Source: Psychrobacter sp. Ps6 (GTDB lineage Bacteria > Pseudomonadota > Gammaproteobacteria > Pseudomonadales > Moraxellaceae). Taken from it: DNA of 64,000 nucleotides. The position numbers and the translations under genes were made by a program. The stretch is taken from NCBI RefSeq assembly GCF_022129235.1, contig NZ_JADQAI010000004.1, positions 248,001 to 312,000 on the forward strand. The letters run 5' to 3'. Shown piece by piece: positions 10,975 through 21,092 of this stretch (position 1 is its first letter; every line of letters begins with the position of its first letter). A model generated the notes under the pieces. That model did no database searches. It was not told where the DNA came from and saw only the letters and a program-made list of their open reading frames with translations.

Positions 10975-11034
10975 CTAAGCAATGTATCTTTATCGAGGCA
11001 TCTTTATCAAGGTATCTTTACCGAGTAATACGTT

Positions 11035-12621
11035 TTACCAGAATGTTGAGCTGTCTTTAAATTTGGCCAAACGTGTTTCGATATAACTTGGGTCATCCGT
11101 GAGCATGGCAGCAAACCAACCTGCACCATATAGGGCATTGGTATCCTTCGCTGATTTTAGGGCATAGAACTGTTGATATTGATTGTCATCATTGCGTTGC
11201 TCTAGCGCTATTTGCGCTTTTATCAGACGCTTTAACCAACGCTTGGTTTTCTTCTTGGCTTTTTTCTTACTTAACAAAGGCGCAGAGAACTCACTTATGT
11301 AGCGTAGCGCTTTTAGGTGATCGCATAGTAGCGCTTCATCCTGATTATCCTCAGAGATATCCGTATCAACATCTACATCATTGCTCACAATCTCGGTATC
11401 ACTTACTGCATCAGTTTTTTTATCTGCTTTAATGCACTTCTTATACTGTTTCGATAGAATTTTTGCTAGCTTGTCGAGAGCAAGTTTATCCGTTTGAGGC
11501 TCAATACTAGGGTCACTCATGGTAAATGCAATCAGCTCTAGCAAGGTGAGCTGAAAGTCATTGGCTTGCAGCGTATTGATCGGTGTGATCTTTATATCTT
11601 CGATATCTGTTGTCCAGTCAACAGCAGGGGCTCCGAGTGCCTGTAGCTCAGGTTCGATATAGGCCTCGATATGAGCGAGTTGGTAATAATTGTCAAGCAA
11701 CGTCGAGGTTTGCTTTAGTATCGGTAGCCATTCTGGGTTGATTTCATCGGAAAAGTCAGCAAATGCTGTTAATGCAGCTTGCATACGATCAATACCGATG
11801 CGTGTTTGCAAAATATGCTCGTGATCAATGCTTCCAGCGACGATAGCACTACTATTTGGTAATATCTGTAATAGACAGTTATGTACGGCTGCTCGTATAA
11901 AGGCGGGCATGCTACTGTCTTTGTTCATATCCAGTTGGTTTAGGTCAGCGCCAACTGCTGGACTGTGGTTCTGTCCATTGACGAGCAAGCCACCGTTCTC
12001 AGCTTTTGTCACGGTAGATAGACACAGCTTGTAGCGTTTGCACCATGTTTTGGCTGTCGTAAATAAAAAATCTATATCTCCTGACACCAATTCGAACTCT
12101 ATCTCCTGAATGGTTTTTCGCTGAGAGTCGTCAGTACCATGGACAATTTCTCCATGATCGTAAGCCATCTCGATACAACTATCAGTTTCGTCACTATTAT
12201 CTTCTGTGAGCAATCGTGTGGTGCGCTCGACGTCGGTGACATACAGTCGTGTTAGGTTTTTTGACAACTTTTTGAGTTTAAAGTCAGCCAGCGCAGAGGC
12301 GATAGGATTTTTTGCATATATCGTCAAATCAGGCATCAGCTCGTTATTATCAAGCATTTCCTGTACTTGTTTGTCGTCTAACAAAGCGTTGTGCTCCAAA
12401 CGGGCAGCAATGCCATCACCACCAGCTTTGATGGTTTGTACCCAAGTATCGCCTTCTTTACGAATACGCAAACCAATACCTGCCTGTGCAAGCTGCTGAT
12501 CAGGGGTATCGTAATAGTGTGCAGCCAGTGGTGTCACTTGTGAGGATTTAACTTTTGCTTGACGCATTAAACCTTTTAGACGTGACTCTGGTACCAAAAA
12601 CTTCAGCTCTATCTCTTGCAT
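11035..12621 (-). CDS. CYTH-CHAD domain protein (inorganic triphosphatase-like)
   Basis: The N-terminal half is a CYTH / triphosphate tunnel metalloenzyme domain. It begins with the ExExK motif (Glu3, Glu5, Lys7 in MQEIELKFLV) and continues with YYDTPDQQLAQAGIGLRIR, WVQTIKAGG and EIEFELVSGD. The C-terminal part is a CHAD domain, helical with conserved basic and His residues (RIGIDRMQAALTAFADF), and linked in this family to polyphosphate. E. coli YgiF has the same order and hydrolyses inorganic triphosphate. I chose the ATG at 12621 because AGGAG lies 5 bases upstream and the ExExK motif then sits at the N-terminus. The frame is open for 18 more codons. The CHAD domain has an acidic insert near residues 405-435. 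Confidence 0.92.
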   Translation of the reverse strand: MQEIELKFLVPESRLKGLMRQAKVKSSQVTPLAAHYYDTPDQQLAQAGIGLRIRKEGDTWVQTIKAGGDGIAARLEHNALLDDKQVQEMLDNNELMPDLTIYAKNPIASALADFKLKKLSKNLTRLYVTDVERTTRLLTEDNSDETDSCIEMAYDHGEIVHGTDDSQRKTIQEIEFELVSGDIDFLFTTAKTWCKRYKLCLSTVTKAENGGLLVNGQNHSPAVGADLNQLDMNKDSSMPAFIRAAVHNCLLQILPNSSAIVAGSIDHEHILQTRIGIDRMQAALTAFADFSDEINPEWLPILKQTSTLLDNYYQLAHIEAYIEPELQALGAPAVDWTTDIEDIKITPINTLQANDFQLTLLELIAFTMSDPSIEPQTDKLALDKLAKILSKQYKKCIKADKKTDAVSDTEIVSNDVDVDTDISEDNQDEALLCDHLKALRYISEFSAPLLSKKKAKKKTKRWLKRLIKAQIALEQRNDDNQYQQFYALKSAKDTNALYGAGWFAAMLTDDPSYIETRLAKFKDSSTFW

Positions 12622-12714
12622 ATTGGCTCCTAATAATTCTGACTGATGGCTCTGATCAATGATTGTGATAAACAATTATTAGTCTACCATTCTCTGATTA
12701 TTTAAACCGCAATA

Positions 12715-12748
12715 AAAAACCGCCCTATATGATGTAGGGCGGTTTTTT
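12715..12748 (-). terminator. Terminator after isocitrate lyase
   Basis: AACCGCCCTA pairs with TAGGGCGGTT over a short loop, with A and T runs outside. It lies about 25 bases beyond the icl stop in its reading direction and separates icl from the CYTH-CHAD gene. Confidence 0.88.
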
Positions 12749-12774
12749 GATAAATACTGCTAGTCTGTCAGTTA

Positions 12775-14361
12775 TTAGAACTGGTTCATCGTGTTCTTGC
12801 CGCCGCCAGCTTTCAGTGCGTTATCGCCTGAGAAGATTTCTTTGTGGTCATCGCCAAGGTCAGAACCAGCCATTGCTTGGTGCTTAACACAAGAGATGCC
12901 TTCACGGATTTCTTTACGTTGTACGCCAGCTGCATAAGCAAGCATGCCTTCTTCACCGAAGTAGCCTTTAGCAAGTTCATGAACGCTAAGAGCAGTGGTG
13001 TGGTAAGTCGGTAGCGTGATTAAGTGATGGAATACACCAGCTTCACGTGACGCATCACGTTGGAAGTTCTTAGCGGCTACGTCAGCTGCAGCATCAAGCT
13101 CAGTACCGTCGTAATCAGCACTCATCAAGTCATCTTTATTGTATGCAGAGATGTCTTTGCCCTCGGTTTCCCACTGTGCGATAACTTGCTTACGGAAGTT
13201 AAGCGTCCAGTTGAACGATGGGCTGTTGTTGTATACAAGCTTCGCTTTAGGCTGTTGCTCTTTAATACGGTCAACCATTGATTTGATGTGTGCAACGTCT
13301 GGAGTCGGTGTTTCGATCCATAGTAGGTCAGCACCGTTTTCTAGAGCAGTGACACAGTCAAGTACAACGCGGTCAATGTTAGTCTCTTCACGGAACTGAT
13401 ATAGGCCGTTAGGTAGACGAACTGGGCGTACTAGTTTGCCGTTGTGCTTAAGTAGGCTATCGTTTTCTTTGGCATCTTCAAGAGATACTTCTTCCATTTC
13501 GATGAAATCAATGTATTTAGAAGCAAGATCGCCCGGCTCATTTGATACTGGGATTTTTTGCGTGAGTGATGCGCCTTCAGAGTCAGTACGAGCAACGATA
13601 ATGCCGTCTTCAACACCAAGCTCTAAGAATGCATAACGGATAGCATTTAGCTTAGAGATGAAGTCTTCGTGCGGTACGGTGACTTTACCAGCTTGGTGAC
13701 CACACTGCTTAGCATCAGATACTTGGTTCTCAACCTGGATGGCACAAGCGCCAGCTTCGATCATTTGCTTAGTCAATAGGTAAGTCGCTTCTTCGTTACC
13801 GAAACCTGCATCGATATCTGCAATGATTGGCACAACATGCGAATCAAAGTTTTCGATTTTTTCTAAGATTGCTGAGGTGTCTTGGCCCGCTTCTTCAGCA
13901 GCGTTTAGCTCACGGAAGTAGTCGTTCAATACTTTAGCATCTGCTTGACGCAAGAACGTGTAGATTTCTTCGATTAGCTTAGGCACTGATGTTTTTTCGT
14001 GCATAGATTGGTCAGGTAGTGGGCCAAATTCAGAACGTAACGCCGCTACCATCCAACCTGAAAGATAGATATAAGTTTTAGAGGTCGTACCGAAGTATTT
14101 TTTCTTGGCATACATAGTTTGCTGTGCCACAAAACCATGCCATGCACCTAGAGACTGTGTGTACTGAGACGTATCATTGTCATAATCTTCCATGTCTTGA
14201 CGCATGATTTTTGCAGTATACTTTGCGATATCCAAGCCCGTTTTAAAACGGTTTTGTGACATCATACGTGCGGCATCAGTCTCGCTAATGTTCTGCCAGT
14301 TGCCGTGCTTTTGCTTTAATTCACGTACTAGGTCGATCGCTGATTTATATGCAGTTGACAT
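12775..14361 (-). CDS. aceA: Isocitrate lyase
   Basis: Isocitrate lyase splits isocitrate to succinate and glyoxylate, the first step of the glyoxylate shunt needed for growth on acetate and fatty acids. The 528-residue length and the catalytic segment DAKQCGHQAGKVTVP (active Cys near residue 220, KQCGH rather than KKCGH) place it in the long form seen in Pseudomonas and Acinetobacter. Metal-binding PIIADIDAGFGNEEATY and the C-terminal segment ISCVKHQAMAGSDLGDDHKE are intact. AAGGAGA lies before the ATG. It is divergent from a LysR-type regulator across a 650-base region that contains a perfect inverted repeat, so control by that regulator is a reasonable guess. Confidence 0.97.
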   Translation of the reverse strand: MSTAYKSAIDLVRELKQKHGNWQNISETDAARMMSQNRFKTGLDIAKYTAKIMRQDMEDYDNDTSQYTQSLGAWHGFVAQQTMYAKKKYFGTTSKTYIYLSGWMVAALRSEFGPLPDQSMHEKTSVPKLIEEIYTFLRQADAKVLNDYFRELNAAEEAGQDTSAILEKIENFDSHVVPIIADIDAGFGNEEATYLLTKQMIEAGACAIQVENQVSDAKQCGHQAGKVTVPHEDFISKLNAIRYAFLELGVEDGIIVARTDSEGASLTQKIPVSNEPGDLASKYIDFIEMEEVSLEDAKENDSLLKHNGKLVRPVRLPNGLYQFREETNIDRVVLDCVTALENGADLLWIETPTPDVAHIKSMVDRIKEQQPKAKLVYNNSPSFNWTLNFRKQVIAQWETEGKDISAYNKDDLMSADYDGTELDAAADVAAKNFQRDASREAGVFHHLITLPTYHTTALSVHELAKGYFGEEGMLAYAAGVQRKEIREGISCVKHQAMAGSDLGDDHKEIFSGDNALKAGGGKNTMNQF

Positions 14362-15014
14362 CTATAGTCTCCTTGGTAGGGTGTAAAAAATAATAAATTG
14401 AGCGTTAAAATAATAATTTGTGTTGTCAATAAATTTGGTAGTAATGGTATTAATATCTCGTAACGGTCTTCTCTACCCTAAACAAACCTGTGCATGAATA
14501 CAAGAAGATTGCTGAACTCAGCAGTTGATAAATAATTGCTGATTTATAGTGCTGATTCAGCTTACCCATATCTATCAAAGGTGTTTGAGCATTTAATAAA
14601 CAGCGTTGTCATAATTAGCAACAAGAGATGTTACAATTATACTGACACTTGGTAATGTTTCACTGTCGAGATAAACCGTTACTATGCTATTTAACTATAT
14701 TGTTTTATGAACGATAACCCGTTCATAAAACTCAGGTTTGTGGTCTGTACCGCAAATCCTTTATGGGATTCACTATAACTGCCTTACCAAGATTTATCTA
14801 ATTTATGATACTTATCTTTAGTATTTTTATAGGTTATAATGTAGTTATAACAGTATCTTATGGTGATGAAATTGAGTTATGCTGAGTGTCTTTTGCGGTA
14901 AAACCAATAAAAATTCGCAAAATTATGCTGTCCTAGATCGAAAATCACCATTTCATCACTGATAATACCAAGTGTGCCGTGGTGCTTATCTTTTAAAAGC
15001 TAAGAGAAATACAT
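14362..15014. promoter_or_regulatory. Divergent control region between icl and the LysR gene
   Basis: This 653-base region has no coding frame. It carries a perfect 12-bp inverted repeat, GTTTTATGAACG at 14702-14713 and CGTTCATAAAAC at 14720-14731, with a 6-base spacer. A second, widely spaced pair is ACCGCAAA at 14749-14756 and TTTGCGGT at 14892-14899. Both arrangements would suit dimeric regulators. The assignment to the adjacent LysR protein is inference. Confidence 0.5.
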
Positions 15015-16004
15015 ATGAATTTGCAGCGGGTTGATTTAAATTTATTAGTCCATCTAGATGTGTTGCTACGAGAAAAAAACGTCACTCGCGCAGCTGAGCA
15101 GCTTGGTATCACCCAGCCTGCCATGAGCAATATCTTGCGCCGTTTGCGTAAGTTATTTAATGATCCGTTATTAGTGCGCTCCTCTGAAGGGATGACACCG
15201 ACTGAGCGCGCCCTTGAGTTGCAGCCACGCATCCGTGAGATACTTGCAGATTTGACTCAAGTACTAGAGCCACGCACTGAATTCCGTCCTTATAGTACGT
15301 CACGCGTCTTTCGTATTATGACGTCAGATTATGCTGAGGCGACTTTGGTGCCAAAGCTAGTAAAAGCGCTACGTTCGGAAGCGCCCAACGTTATTTTAGA
15401 TTTCTTGACACCCTCAGATGTCTCTTATCGCGATATGGAGCAGGGGCGTGTTGATTTGGCGATCAATCGCTTTAATGAGATACCACAAAGCTTTCATCAG
15501 GTTTTGGTATGGCGTGATACGTTTAGTTGCTTGCTATCGTCTGAAAGTCCCTATGCCAACCGTTTTAATCTGAAAAACTATCTAAAAGCACAGCACGTAT
15601 GGGTATCTAAAACAGGGATGGGCGTGGGATTTGGGGTTAATCCAGAAAAATCAGGCGGCCTAGGGTCTATTGATCAGGCATTGCAACGTTTGGGCCAAAA
15701 ACGCCAAATTAGTGTCTTCACCCGCCACTATCAGATGCCAGCCATGCTTGCCGCGAATAAAGATTTGATAGCGACATTGCCAACCCGCGTGGCAAGAATG
15801 CAGGCCAATAACGACAGTATCATGATGGAAGAACCGCCGTTTTTTATTCCTGAGTTTGAGCTGACCATGGCATGGTCACCATTGCTACAGCACCATCCTG
15901 CTCACCGTTGGTTGCGTCAATTAATCATGCATGTGGCACGGCAAGTGGTGGCTGAGGAAGAAAACCCACCACAAGAAATACCTGTCATTAATCACTTGTT
16001 CTAA
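15015..16004 (+). CDS. LysR-family transcriptional regulator
   Basis: The 329-residue protein has the LysR winged helix-turn-helix at the N-terminus (RVDLNLLVHLDVLLREKNVT, then AAEQLGITQPAMSNILRRLR, about residues 5-45), followed by DPLLVRSSEGMTPTERA. A periplasmic-binding-like effector domain runs from about 90 to 310. The early residues (MNLQRVDLNLL) and the SGG-rich loop resemble NodD/NahR-type members that respond to small aromatic or acid ligands. Its ligand cannot be told from sequence. It is divergent from isocitrate lyase, the usual geometry for a LysR regulator and its target. It is monocistronic, ending at the hairpin at 16101. Confidence 0.92.
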   Translation: MNLQRVDLNLLVHLDVLLREKNVTRAAEQLGITQPAMSNILRRLRKLFNDPLLVRSSEGMTPTERALELQPRIREILADLTQVLEPRTEFRPYSTSRVFRIMTSDYAEATLVPKLVKALRSEAPNVILDFLTPSDVSYRDMEQGRVDLAINRFNEIPQSFHQVLVWRDTFSCLLSSESPYANRFNLKNYLKAQHVWVSKTGMGVGFGVNPEKSGGLGSIDQALQRLGQKRQISVFTRHYQMPAMLAANKDLIATLPTRVARMQANNDSIMMEEPPFFIPEFELTMAWSPLLQHHPAHRWLRQLIMHVARQVVAEEENPPQEIPVINHLF

Positions 16005-16100
16005 TGAGAATTTTTATAAAGTAGTAAGTATCTTATAGTAAGTAATTAATTCACTTTTAATGTTATTGTTTAACCTATATTTGGTGTATTTAACGAACCA

Positions 16101-16126
16101 AACCAGCCACTAGGCTGGTTTTTTTG
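16101..16126 (+). terminator. Terminator after the LysR gene
   Basis: AACCAGCC at 16101-16108 pairs with GGCTGGTT at 16113-16120 over a 4-base loop, followed by seven Ts. The surrounding 16005-16370 gap otherwise shows only AT-rich DNA and presumably the promoter of the next gene. Confidence 0.9.
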
Positions 16127-16370
16127 TTTAGTCTTGCTATGTAGTCTTATTCAATATTTAGCTATTCTTAATAAGACAGTCACACTATTAACATCTTCAA
16201 CACACTTCACAATATATTGTAAAACTCTTCGCCAAATACCTTGTTATGATAGGTGCAGATAGAAAATAATTTATCGATTCATTTGTTGAATTATCCTATC
16301 GACGTAATACCAAACAATTAAAAGTGACAATAATACTAAATACATAAAATCAAATAATAAGGACATCCAC

Positions 16371-17744
16371 ATGTCAGATATTACTACTGTTAACCCAGCA
16401 ACGGGCGAAGACATTAAAAATTATGATTACATGAGCAACGACGAAGTTAACAAGATTGTTGACGCCTCACACAATGCATTTTTAAAATGGCGTACTGTGA
16501 GCCACGAAGAACGTGGTCGTGTCATCAAGTCTATCGGTGACAAGCTGATGGAATATAAAGAAGAGCTATCTAAGCTTATGACCGAAGAGCGCGGTAAGCT
16601 CTATGGTCAAAGCATGCAAGAAGTCGATCTCTGTAAAGCGATTTGTGACTATACGTCTGAAAATGGTGTCGCTGCGCTTGCAGATGATGAGCGAGATATC
16701 GAAAGCATGAAGAAAGGTATCGTGACTTATCAGCCAATCGGCGTTATCTATGGTATGCAACCTTGGAACTTCCCAGCGTATCAAGTATTCCGTTATGCCA
16801 TTGCTAACTTGATGGCAGGTAACAGCGTTTTACTTAAACATGCAGCAAACGTCACAGGTTCTGGCTTATTGATTGAAAAAATATTCCATGAGTCTGAATT
16901 GCCAGATGATTTGTTCCGTACGATTTTGATTGATCATGACCAATCAGAAAAATTGATCGAAAATGACAAGGTACGCGGCGTAACACTCACAGGTAGTGAT
17001 GATGCTGGTCGTATCGTTGGTCAACAAGCGGCCAAAGCAATCAAAAAGTCAGTACTAGAGCTTGGCTCAAATGACGCCTTTATCGTACTAGAAGACGCTG
17101 ACATCGAAACCGCTGTAGAGACCTGTACACAAGCCCGTTTGATTAATAACGGTGAAACTTGTGTAGCAGCGAAACGCTTTATTGTCGTTGATAGCGTCTA
17201 TGATGAATTCCGTAAGCGTATCGTAGAGAAGTTTGAAGGTACAAAATCTGGCGATCCAATGGATGACAGCTCAGACATCGGTCCATTAGCGCGCAAAGAT
17301 TTGCAAGAAAAACTGCATGAGCAAGTAGAAGAAAGCTTGAAAAAAGGCGCGACGATCGCCGTTGGTGGTCAACTACCAGAAGGTAAAAGCAGTTATTATC
17401 CAGCGACTATTTTAGAAAACGTTGAGAAAGGTCAGCCTGCTTATGACGACGAGCTGTTCGGTCCAGTAGCTTCGCTCATTCGTGCCAAAGACCAAGACGA
17501 TGCCATGCGCATTGCCAACGACAGCCGTTATGGTCTAGGTGGCGCTATCTTCTCAAAAGATGAAGAAAAAGCGATTCGCCTAGCCAGTGAGCAATTCGAT
17601 ACTGGTATGGTCTATATCAATGGTTATGGTCTTGCCAATCCTGCATTACCATTTGGTGGTGTGAAGAACTCAGGCTATGGTCGCGAGCATGGTGGATTTG
17701 GTATCAAAGAGTTTGTAAACATTAAAGCAGTACATGTATTTTAA
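16371..17744 (+). CDS. NAD(P)-dependent succinate-semialdehyde dehydrogenase family protein
   Basis: This is an aldehyde dehydrogenase superfamily member of 457 residues, the compact length of the Sad/YneI group. That group oxidises succinate semialdehyde to succinate in GABA and putrescine breakdown. Visible motifs are [23 protein letters not shown], the base Glu in [18 protein letters not shown], the catalytic Cys in [19 protein letters not shown] and the C-terminal [15 protein letters not shown]. The usual ELGG is ELGS here. No gabT or transporter is adjacent, so substrate is inferred from subfamily only. An AAGGACA ribosome site precedes the ATG. It ends at a bidirectional terminator facing purN. 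Confidence 0.85.
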   Translation: MSDITTVNPATGEDIKNYDYMSNDEVNKIVDASHNAFLKWRTVSHEERGRVIKSIGDKLMEYKEELSKLMTEERGKLYGQSMQEVDLCKAICDYTSENGVAALADDERDIESMKKGIVTYQPIGVIYGMQPWNFPAYQVFRYAIANLMAGNSVLLKHAANVTGSGLLIEKIFHESELPDDLFRTILIDHDQSEKLIENDKVRGVTLTGSDDAGRIVGQQAAKAIKKSVLELGSNDAFIVLEDADIETAVETCTQARLINNGETCVAAKRFIVVDSVYDEFRKRIVEKFEGTKSGDPMDDSSDIGPLARKDLQEKLHEQVEESLKKGATIAVGGQLPEGKSSYYPATILENVEKGQPAYDDELFGPVASLIRAKDQDDAMRIANDSRYGLGGAIFSKDEEKAIRLASEQFDTGMVYINGYGLANPALPFGGVKNSGYGREHGGFGIKEFVNIKAVHVF

Positions 17745-17766
17745 GAAACCAAAACCTGTTATGAAT

Positions 17767-17797
17767 GACCATTTATAGTTATTATTTATAAATGGTC
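17767..17797 (+). other. Hairpin just after the SSADH gene
   Basis: An 11-bp perfect inverted repeat (GACCATTTATA at 17767-17777, TATAAATGGTC at 17787-17797) sits 22 bases after the stop codon and lacks a T-run. It precedes the true terminator and may shield the 3' end of the mRNA. Confidence 0.5.
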
Positions 17798-17806
17798 GCT
17801 ACACAA

Positions 17807-17846
17807 GAAAAGCCCAGCTGCTCATTACGAGTAACTGGGCTTTTTG
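17807..17846. terminator. Bidirectional terminator between SSADH and purN
   Basis: AAAAGCCCAG at 17808-17817 pairs with CTGGGCTTTT at 17835-17844. A and T tracts on both sides suit the two convergent genes. Confidence 0.85.
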
Positions 17847-17920
17847 GTGTTTTACACAATAAAGAACGGCTCAAACAAGCAAAGGTTTTATCCGTCTATA
17901 TGTTAGGCATTACTCATATT

Positions 17921-18613
17921 CTATGAAGTCATAAACAGCTGCAATGGCAGGGTCGGCAAATAGCTTGTAGCCTGTGAGGAGGTGCTCTCTACCTCAAGTG
18001 ACAAGACGTTTTTTGCCAGCAGCAATATTGTCCACGGTAGAAGCTTGTGCTCAAGCTTTTGTACCCGTGACTGTAAACTCTCTGCTGTATCGTTGATATC
18101 AACACTCAGTACCGCTTGAGTCAGCACCTGACCTGCATCTAGCTCCGCTGTCACCTTGTGAATACTACAGCCATGATGACGATCACCCGCTTGTAGTACT
18201 CGCTGATGCGTATCTAGCCCCTTATAAACTGGCAGGAGAGACGGATGCAAGTTAATCATTGGTGCAGGCGCATTATCGATAAATGAGCCACTGAGCACAC
18301 GCATAAAACCAGCCAAAACGATCAGATCAGGTTGCCATGCGATAAGTTGCTCGTTGGCGTGAGCTTCAAAGGTTTTGATGCCCATGCGTTTACCACTCGC
18401 AACATGCGACAAGACAGCAACCGGAATGGCTGCATCGGTCGCACGTGTCAACGCATAAGCGTCCTCGCGATTACTAATGACACCAACGATCTCAATCGGT
18501 AGCGCACCTGCTTGCATGGCATCTATGAGCACTTGTAGGTTGCTACCACTTCCTGATACCAGGACCGCAATGCGTAACGGTTTGATAGGTTGGCTTGTTT
18601 TATCAATTGACAT
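17921..18613 (-). CDS. purN: Phosphoribosylglycinamide formyltransferase
   Basis: PurN adds the C8 formyl group from 10-formyl-THF to GAR in purine synthesis. The 230-residue protein starts its Rossmann-like fold with IAVLVSGSGSNLQ. It carries GVISNREDAYAL, LAGFMRVLS, the catalytic Asn and His in MINLHPSLLP and the catalytic Asp in KVTAELDAGQVL. It runs about 15 residues past the usual end (ATSYLPTLPLQLFMTS). The ATG shares its first base with the purM stop (TAATG), so translation is coupled to purM. It is the second gene of a purMN operon. Confidence 0.97.
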   Translation of the reverse strand: MSIDKTSQPIKPLRIAVLVSGSGSNLQVLIDAMQAGALPIEIVGVISNREDAYALTRATDAAIPVAVLSHVASGKRMGIKTFEAHANEQLIAWQPDLIVLAGFMRVLSGSFIDNAPAPMINLHPSLLPVYKGLDTHQRVLQAGDRHHGCSIHKVTAELDAGQVLTQAVLSVDINDTAESLQSRVQKLEHKLLPWTILLLAKNVLSLEVESTSSQATSYLPTLPLQLFMTS

Positions 18614-19668
18614 TAACGGTATACCACGGCATCGGCTTCACGTTTGACCATTTCGCCCAGCTGCCAAGCATTTTCGCCAGCGTCAGTCAATGTCTCGATC
18701 GCTGCTTCAGCTTTATCTTTAGGCACCACAATGACAAAACCAACGCCGCAGTTGAAGGTACGGTACATCTCACTTTGTTCAATGTTGCCTTGAGTTTGTA
18801 ACCAAGTGAATAACTCTGAGAACTGCCAGCTGCTCGTATCGATGCTAGCGGCTAGGTCATCAGGGAGCACACGTGGCAAGTTGTCAGTGAGACCGCCACC
18901 TGTGATATGTGACATCGCATGAAGCGCTGAGCTACCAAGGGTATCTTGTAATGCCTTGATGGCTTTAACATAGATACGAGTAGGGGCCATCAAGGCGTCT
19001 TGAATAGGCTGACCATCTAGTTGCTCATCGCTACTCGTAACATCCACACCGCTAACTTCGATCACTTTACGTACTAATGAGTAGCCGTTTGAGTGTGCGC
19101 CACTTGAAGCCAGTGCAATCAGGACATCGCCTTCGGCAACGTTGTCACCAGTCACGACCTCGCTTTCTTCAACCACGCCCACACAAAATCCAGCGAGGTC
19201 ATAATCGTCGTCTTGATACATACCTGGCATTTCAGCAGTTTCGCCGCCGATCAAGGCACAGTTAGCTAGTTTACAACCATCGCCAATACCAGTGACTACA
19301 GTCGCAGCTACATCAACATCAAGCTTGCCTGTTGCGTAGTAATCTAAGAAAAATAGTGGCTCTGCACCGCAAACTAACAAATCATTGACGCACATCGCGA
19401 CCAAGTCAATACCGATGGTATCGTGACGATTGAGCTGTAATGCCAATTTTAGTTTGGTGCCCACACCATCAGTACCAGACACTAATAACGGCGAATTGTA
19501 ACCTGTTGGGATACGGCATAACGCACCAAAACCGCCAAGTCCACCCACGACTTCAGGACGAGTAGTGGCTTTTGCAACGGACTTGATTCGCTGAACCAAA
19601 GCATCGCCTGCATCGATATCAACGCCGGCGTCTTTGTAGCTTAAAGAAGGCTTGTCACTCATAGTCAT
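18613..19668 (-). CDS. purM: Phosphoribosylformylglycinamidine cyclo-ligase
   Basis: PurM closes the imidazole ring, turning FGAM into AIR with ATP. The 351-residue protein has the family opening [17 protein letters not shown], then [23 protein letters not shown], the ATP-binding segment [20 protein letters not shown] and [24 protein letters not shown], and [13 protein letters not shown]. Everything expected is present. It is first in the purMN operon and divergent from the PerM-like gene, an arrangement shared by many gammaproteobacteria. Confidence 0.98.
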   Translation of the reverse strand: MTMSDKPSLSYKDAGVDIDAGDALVQRIKSVAKATTRPEVVGGLGGFGALCRIPTGYNSPLLVSGTDGVGTKLKLALQLNRHDTIGIDLVAMCVNDLLVCGAEPLFFLDYYATGKLDVDVAATVVTGIGDGCKLANCALIGGETAEMPGMYQDDDYDLAGFCVGVVEESEVVTGDNVAEGDVLIALASSGAHSNGYSLVRKVIEVSGVDVTSSDEQLDGQPIQDALMAPTRIYVKAIKALQDTLGSSALHAMSHITGGGLTDNLPRVLPDDLAASIDTSSWQFSELFTWLQTQGNIEQSEMYRTFNCGVGFVIVVPKDKAEAAIETLTDAGENAWQLGEMVKREADAVVYR

Positions 19669-19985
19669 CTCACAGTTGGGGATAGATAATTGGAATTAAA
19701 AAGTAAGGGAGTCACTCACGCTAAAATCAGCGAGAGAAAGTTTAAAGGCAAAGTTTAAAGATAGTGCGCGCATTATACCCAAAAACAGACCGTACTCGCA
19801 AAGCAACTTGCCAATATTTGGCTAAGATTTGCATTAAGTGGTAAATAAGCGGTTAAGAAACAAAAAATGACTGATTTTTTGTTGTACTCTGCGATAATAA
19901 AACGCTAAATTTACGACTCCTGACGGCTCAAGTACCGCAATTTTTGTCACTATCTCAAATCAGCCTACGTATAGGATTACTTATC
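19669..19985. other. Divergent promoter region purM / PerM-like gene
   Basis: About 317 bases without an ORF. It must hold promoters for purMN leftward and perM-hda rightward. I could not identify a PurR-type operator with confidence. Confidence 0.4.
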
Positions 19986-21092
19986 ATGATGAACCAACCA
20001 ATCGACCCTTTTTTCAGACGTTTATTTATCGTCGTCGCTTTGGTTGTGGCGCTGTTCCTTCTCTACTTGATGATACCAGTCATTGTGCCGTTTATATTTG
20101 CTTTTATGCTGGCTTATTTGTTCAATCCTTTGGTAAAGCGATTGTCAAAACATCTCAGACGTTGGATCGCAATTATTATTGTTTACTCTACTATCACTGT
20201 AGGGATGGCGCTGTTGCTCTGGTGGTTGGTACCGACATTGTGGCATCAGCTACAAGCCGCTTGGGAGTATCTACCTAAGATATCTGGCTGGTATAACCAA
20301 GTAGTACGCGAGTGGTTCAACAGCAATACTCGTTTTCAATTACCTGTCTTAGAGTCTAAGGATTTTTCTGAGACGCTGGTCGAATATATGCAAACGAATT
20401 ATAAGTTTGCTGATGCCAGTACCATGATGAGCCAAGTACTGACTTCAAGTATGAACTTTATTAATAGTGCAGGACTGATCGTGTTGGTGCCAATTTTAAC
20501 GTTTTATTTTTTGTTCAATTGGGATCAGCGTTTACAGACGTGGAAGATGGCGATACCGGGAGCATACTGCAAACAAGTCATTGGCATCGCCAAAGAGTGC
20601 GATCAGGCTTTAATGGCGTTTATTAAAGGCCAGTTGTTGGTGATGGTGCTACTGGGTGCTATTTATGCAGTACAGCTGCAGCTTATTGGACTAGAGCTTG
20701 GACTTATCATCGGTATGGTGGCTGGTATTGCTAGCTTTGTGCCTTATTTGGGTTTTGGCATTGGATTTGTGGCTGCTATCATCGCCTGCTTGTTTCAGTT
20801 TGGATTGGATTGGACCTATTTGTTATTGGTCGTAGGGGCGTTTTTGGTCGGGCAAGCTGCAGAAGGTTATATTCTGCAGCCGCTACTATTAGGTGATAAG
20901 ATTGGTTTATCACCATTATGGGTTATATTTGCGGTATTAGCAGGCGCCAGTCTATTAGGTTTTGTGGGTATGTTAATCGCGCTACCAGTCTCTGCTGTCT
21001 TGAATGTATTGTTCCGCCACCTATATGCGTATTATCGTACGACAGATTTTTACAAAGGTCGTAAACAACTGCTATTGTTTGAGAAGAAGTAA
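19986..21092 (+). CDS. AI-2E family transporter (PerM-like)
   Basis: This is a multi-pass inner-membrane protein of the AI-2E/PerM family, whose members export small molecules or act as Na+/H+ antiporters. The start is the ATG at 19986, after AGGAT. The frame is open to a TTG at 19944 but that has no ribosome site. Hydrophobic segments appear at about residues 13-33 and 35-55 (LLYLMIPVIVPFIFAFMLAY), 63-85, 145-165, and a C-terminal block of four (VMVLLGAIYAVQLQLIG to LIALPVSAVLNVLF). Family-typical SFVPYLGFGIGF and EGYILQPLLLG are present. It lies directly upstream of hda, a common pairing. Confidence 0.9.
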   Translation: MMNQPIDPFFRRLFIVVALVVALFLLYLMIPVIVPFIFAFMLAYLFNPLVKRLSKHLRRWIAIIIVYSTITVGMALLLWWLVPTLWHQLQAAWEYLPKISGWYNQVVREWFNSNTRFQLPVLESKDFSETLVEYMQTNYKFADASTMMSQVLTSSMNFINSAGLIVLVPILTFYFLFNWDQRLQTWKMAIPGAYCKQVIGIAKECDQALMAFIKGQLLVMVLLGAIYAVQLQLIGLELGLIIGMVAGIASFVPYLGFGIGFVAAIIACLFQFGLDWTYLLLVVGAFLVGQAAEGYILQPLLLGDKIGLSPLWVIFAVLAGASLLGFVGMLIALPVSAVLNVLFRHLYAYYRTTDFYKGRKQLLLFEKK

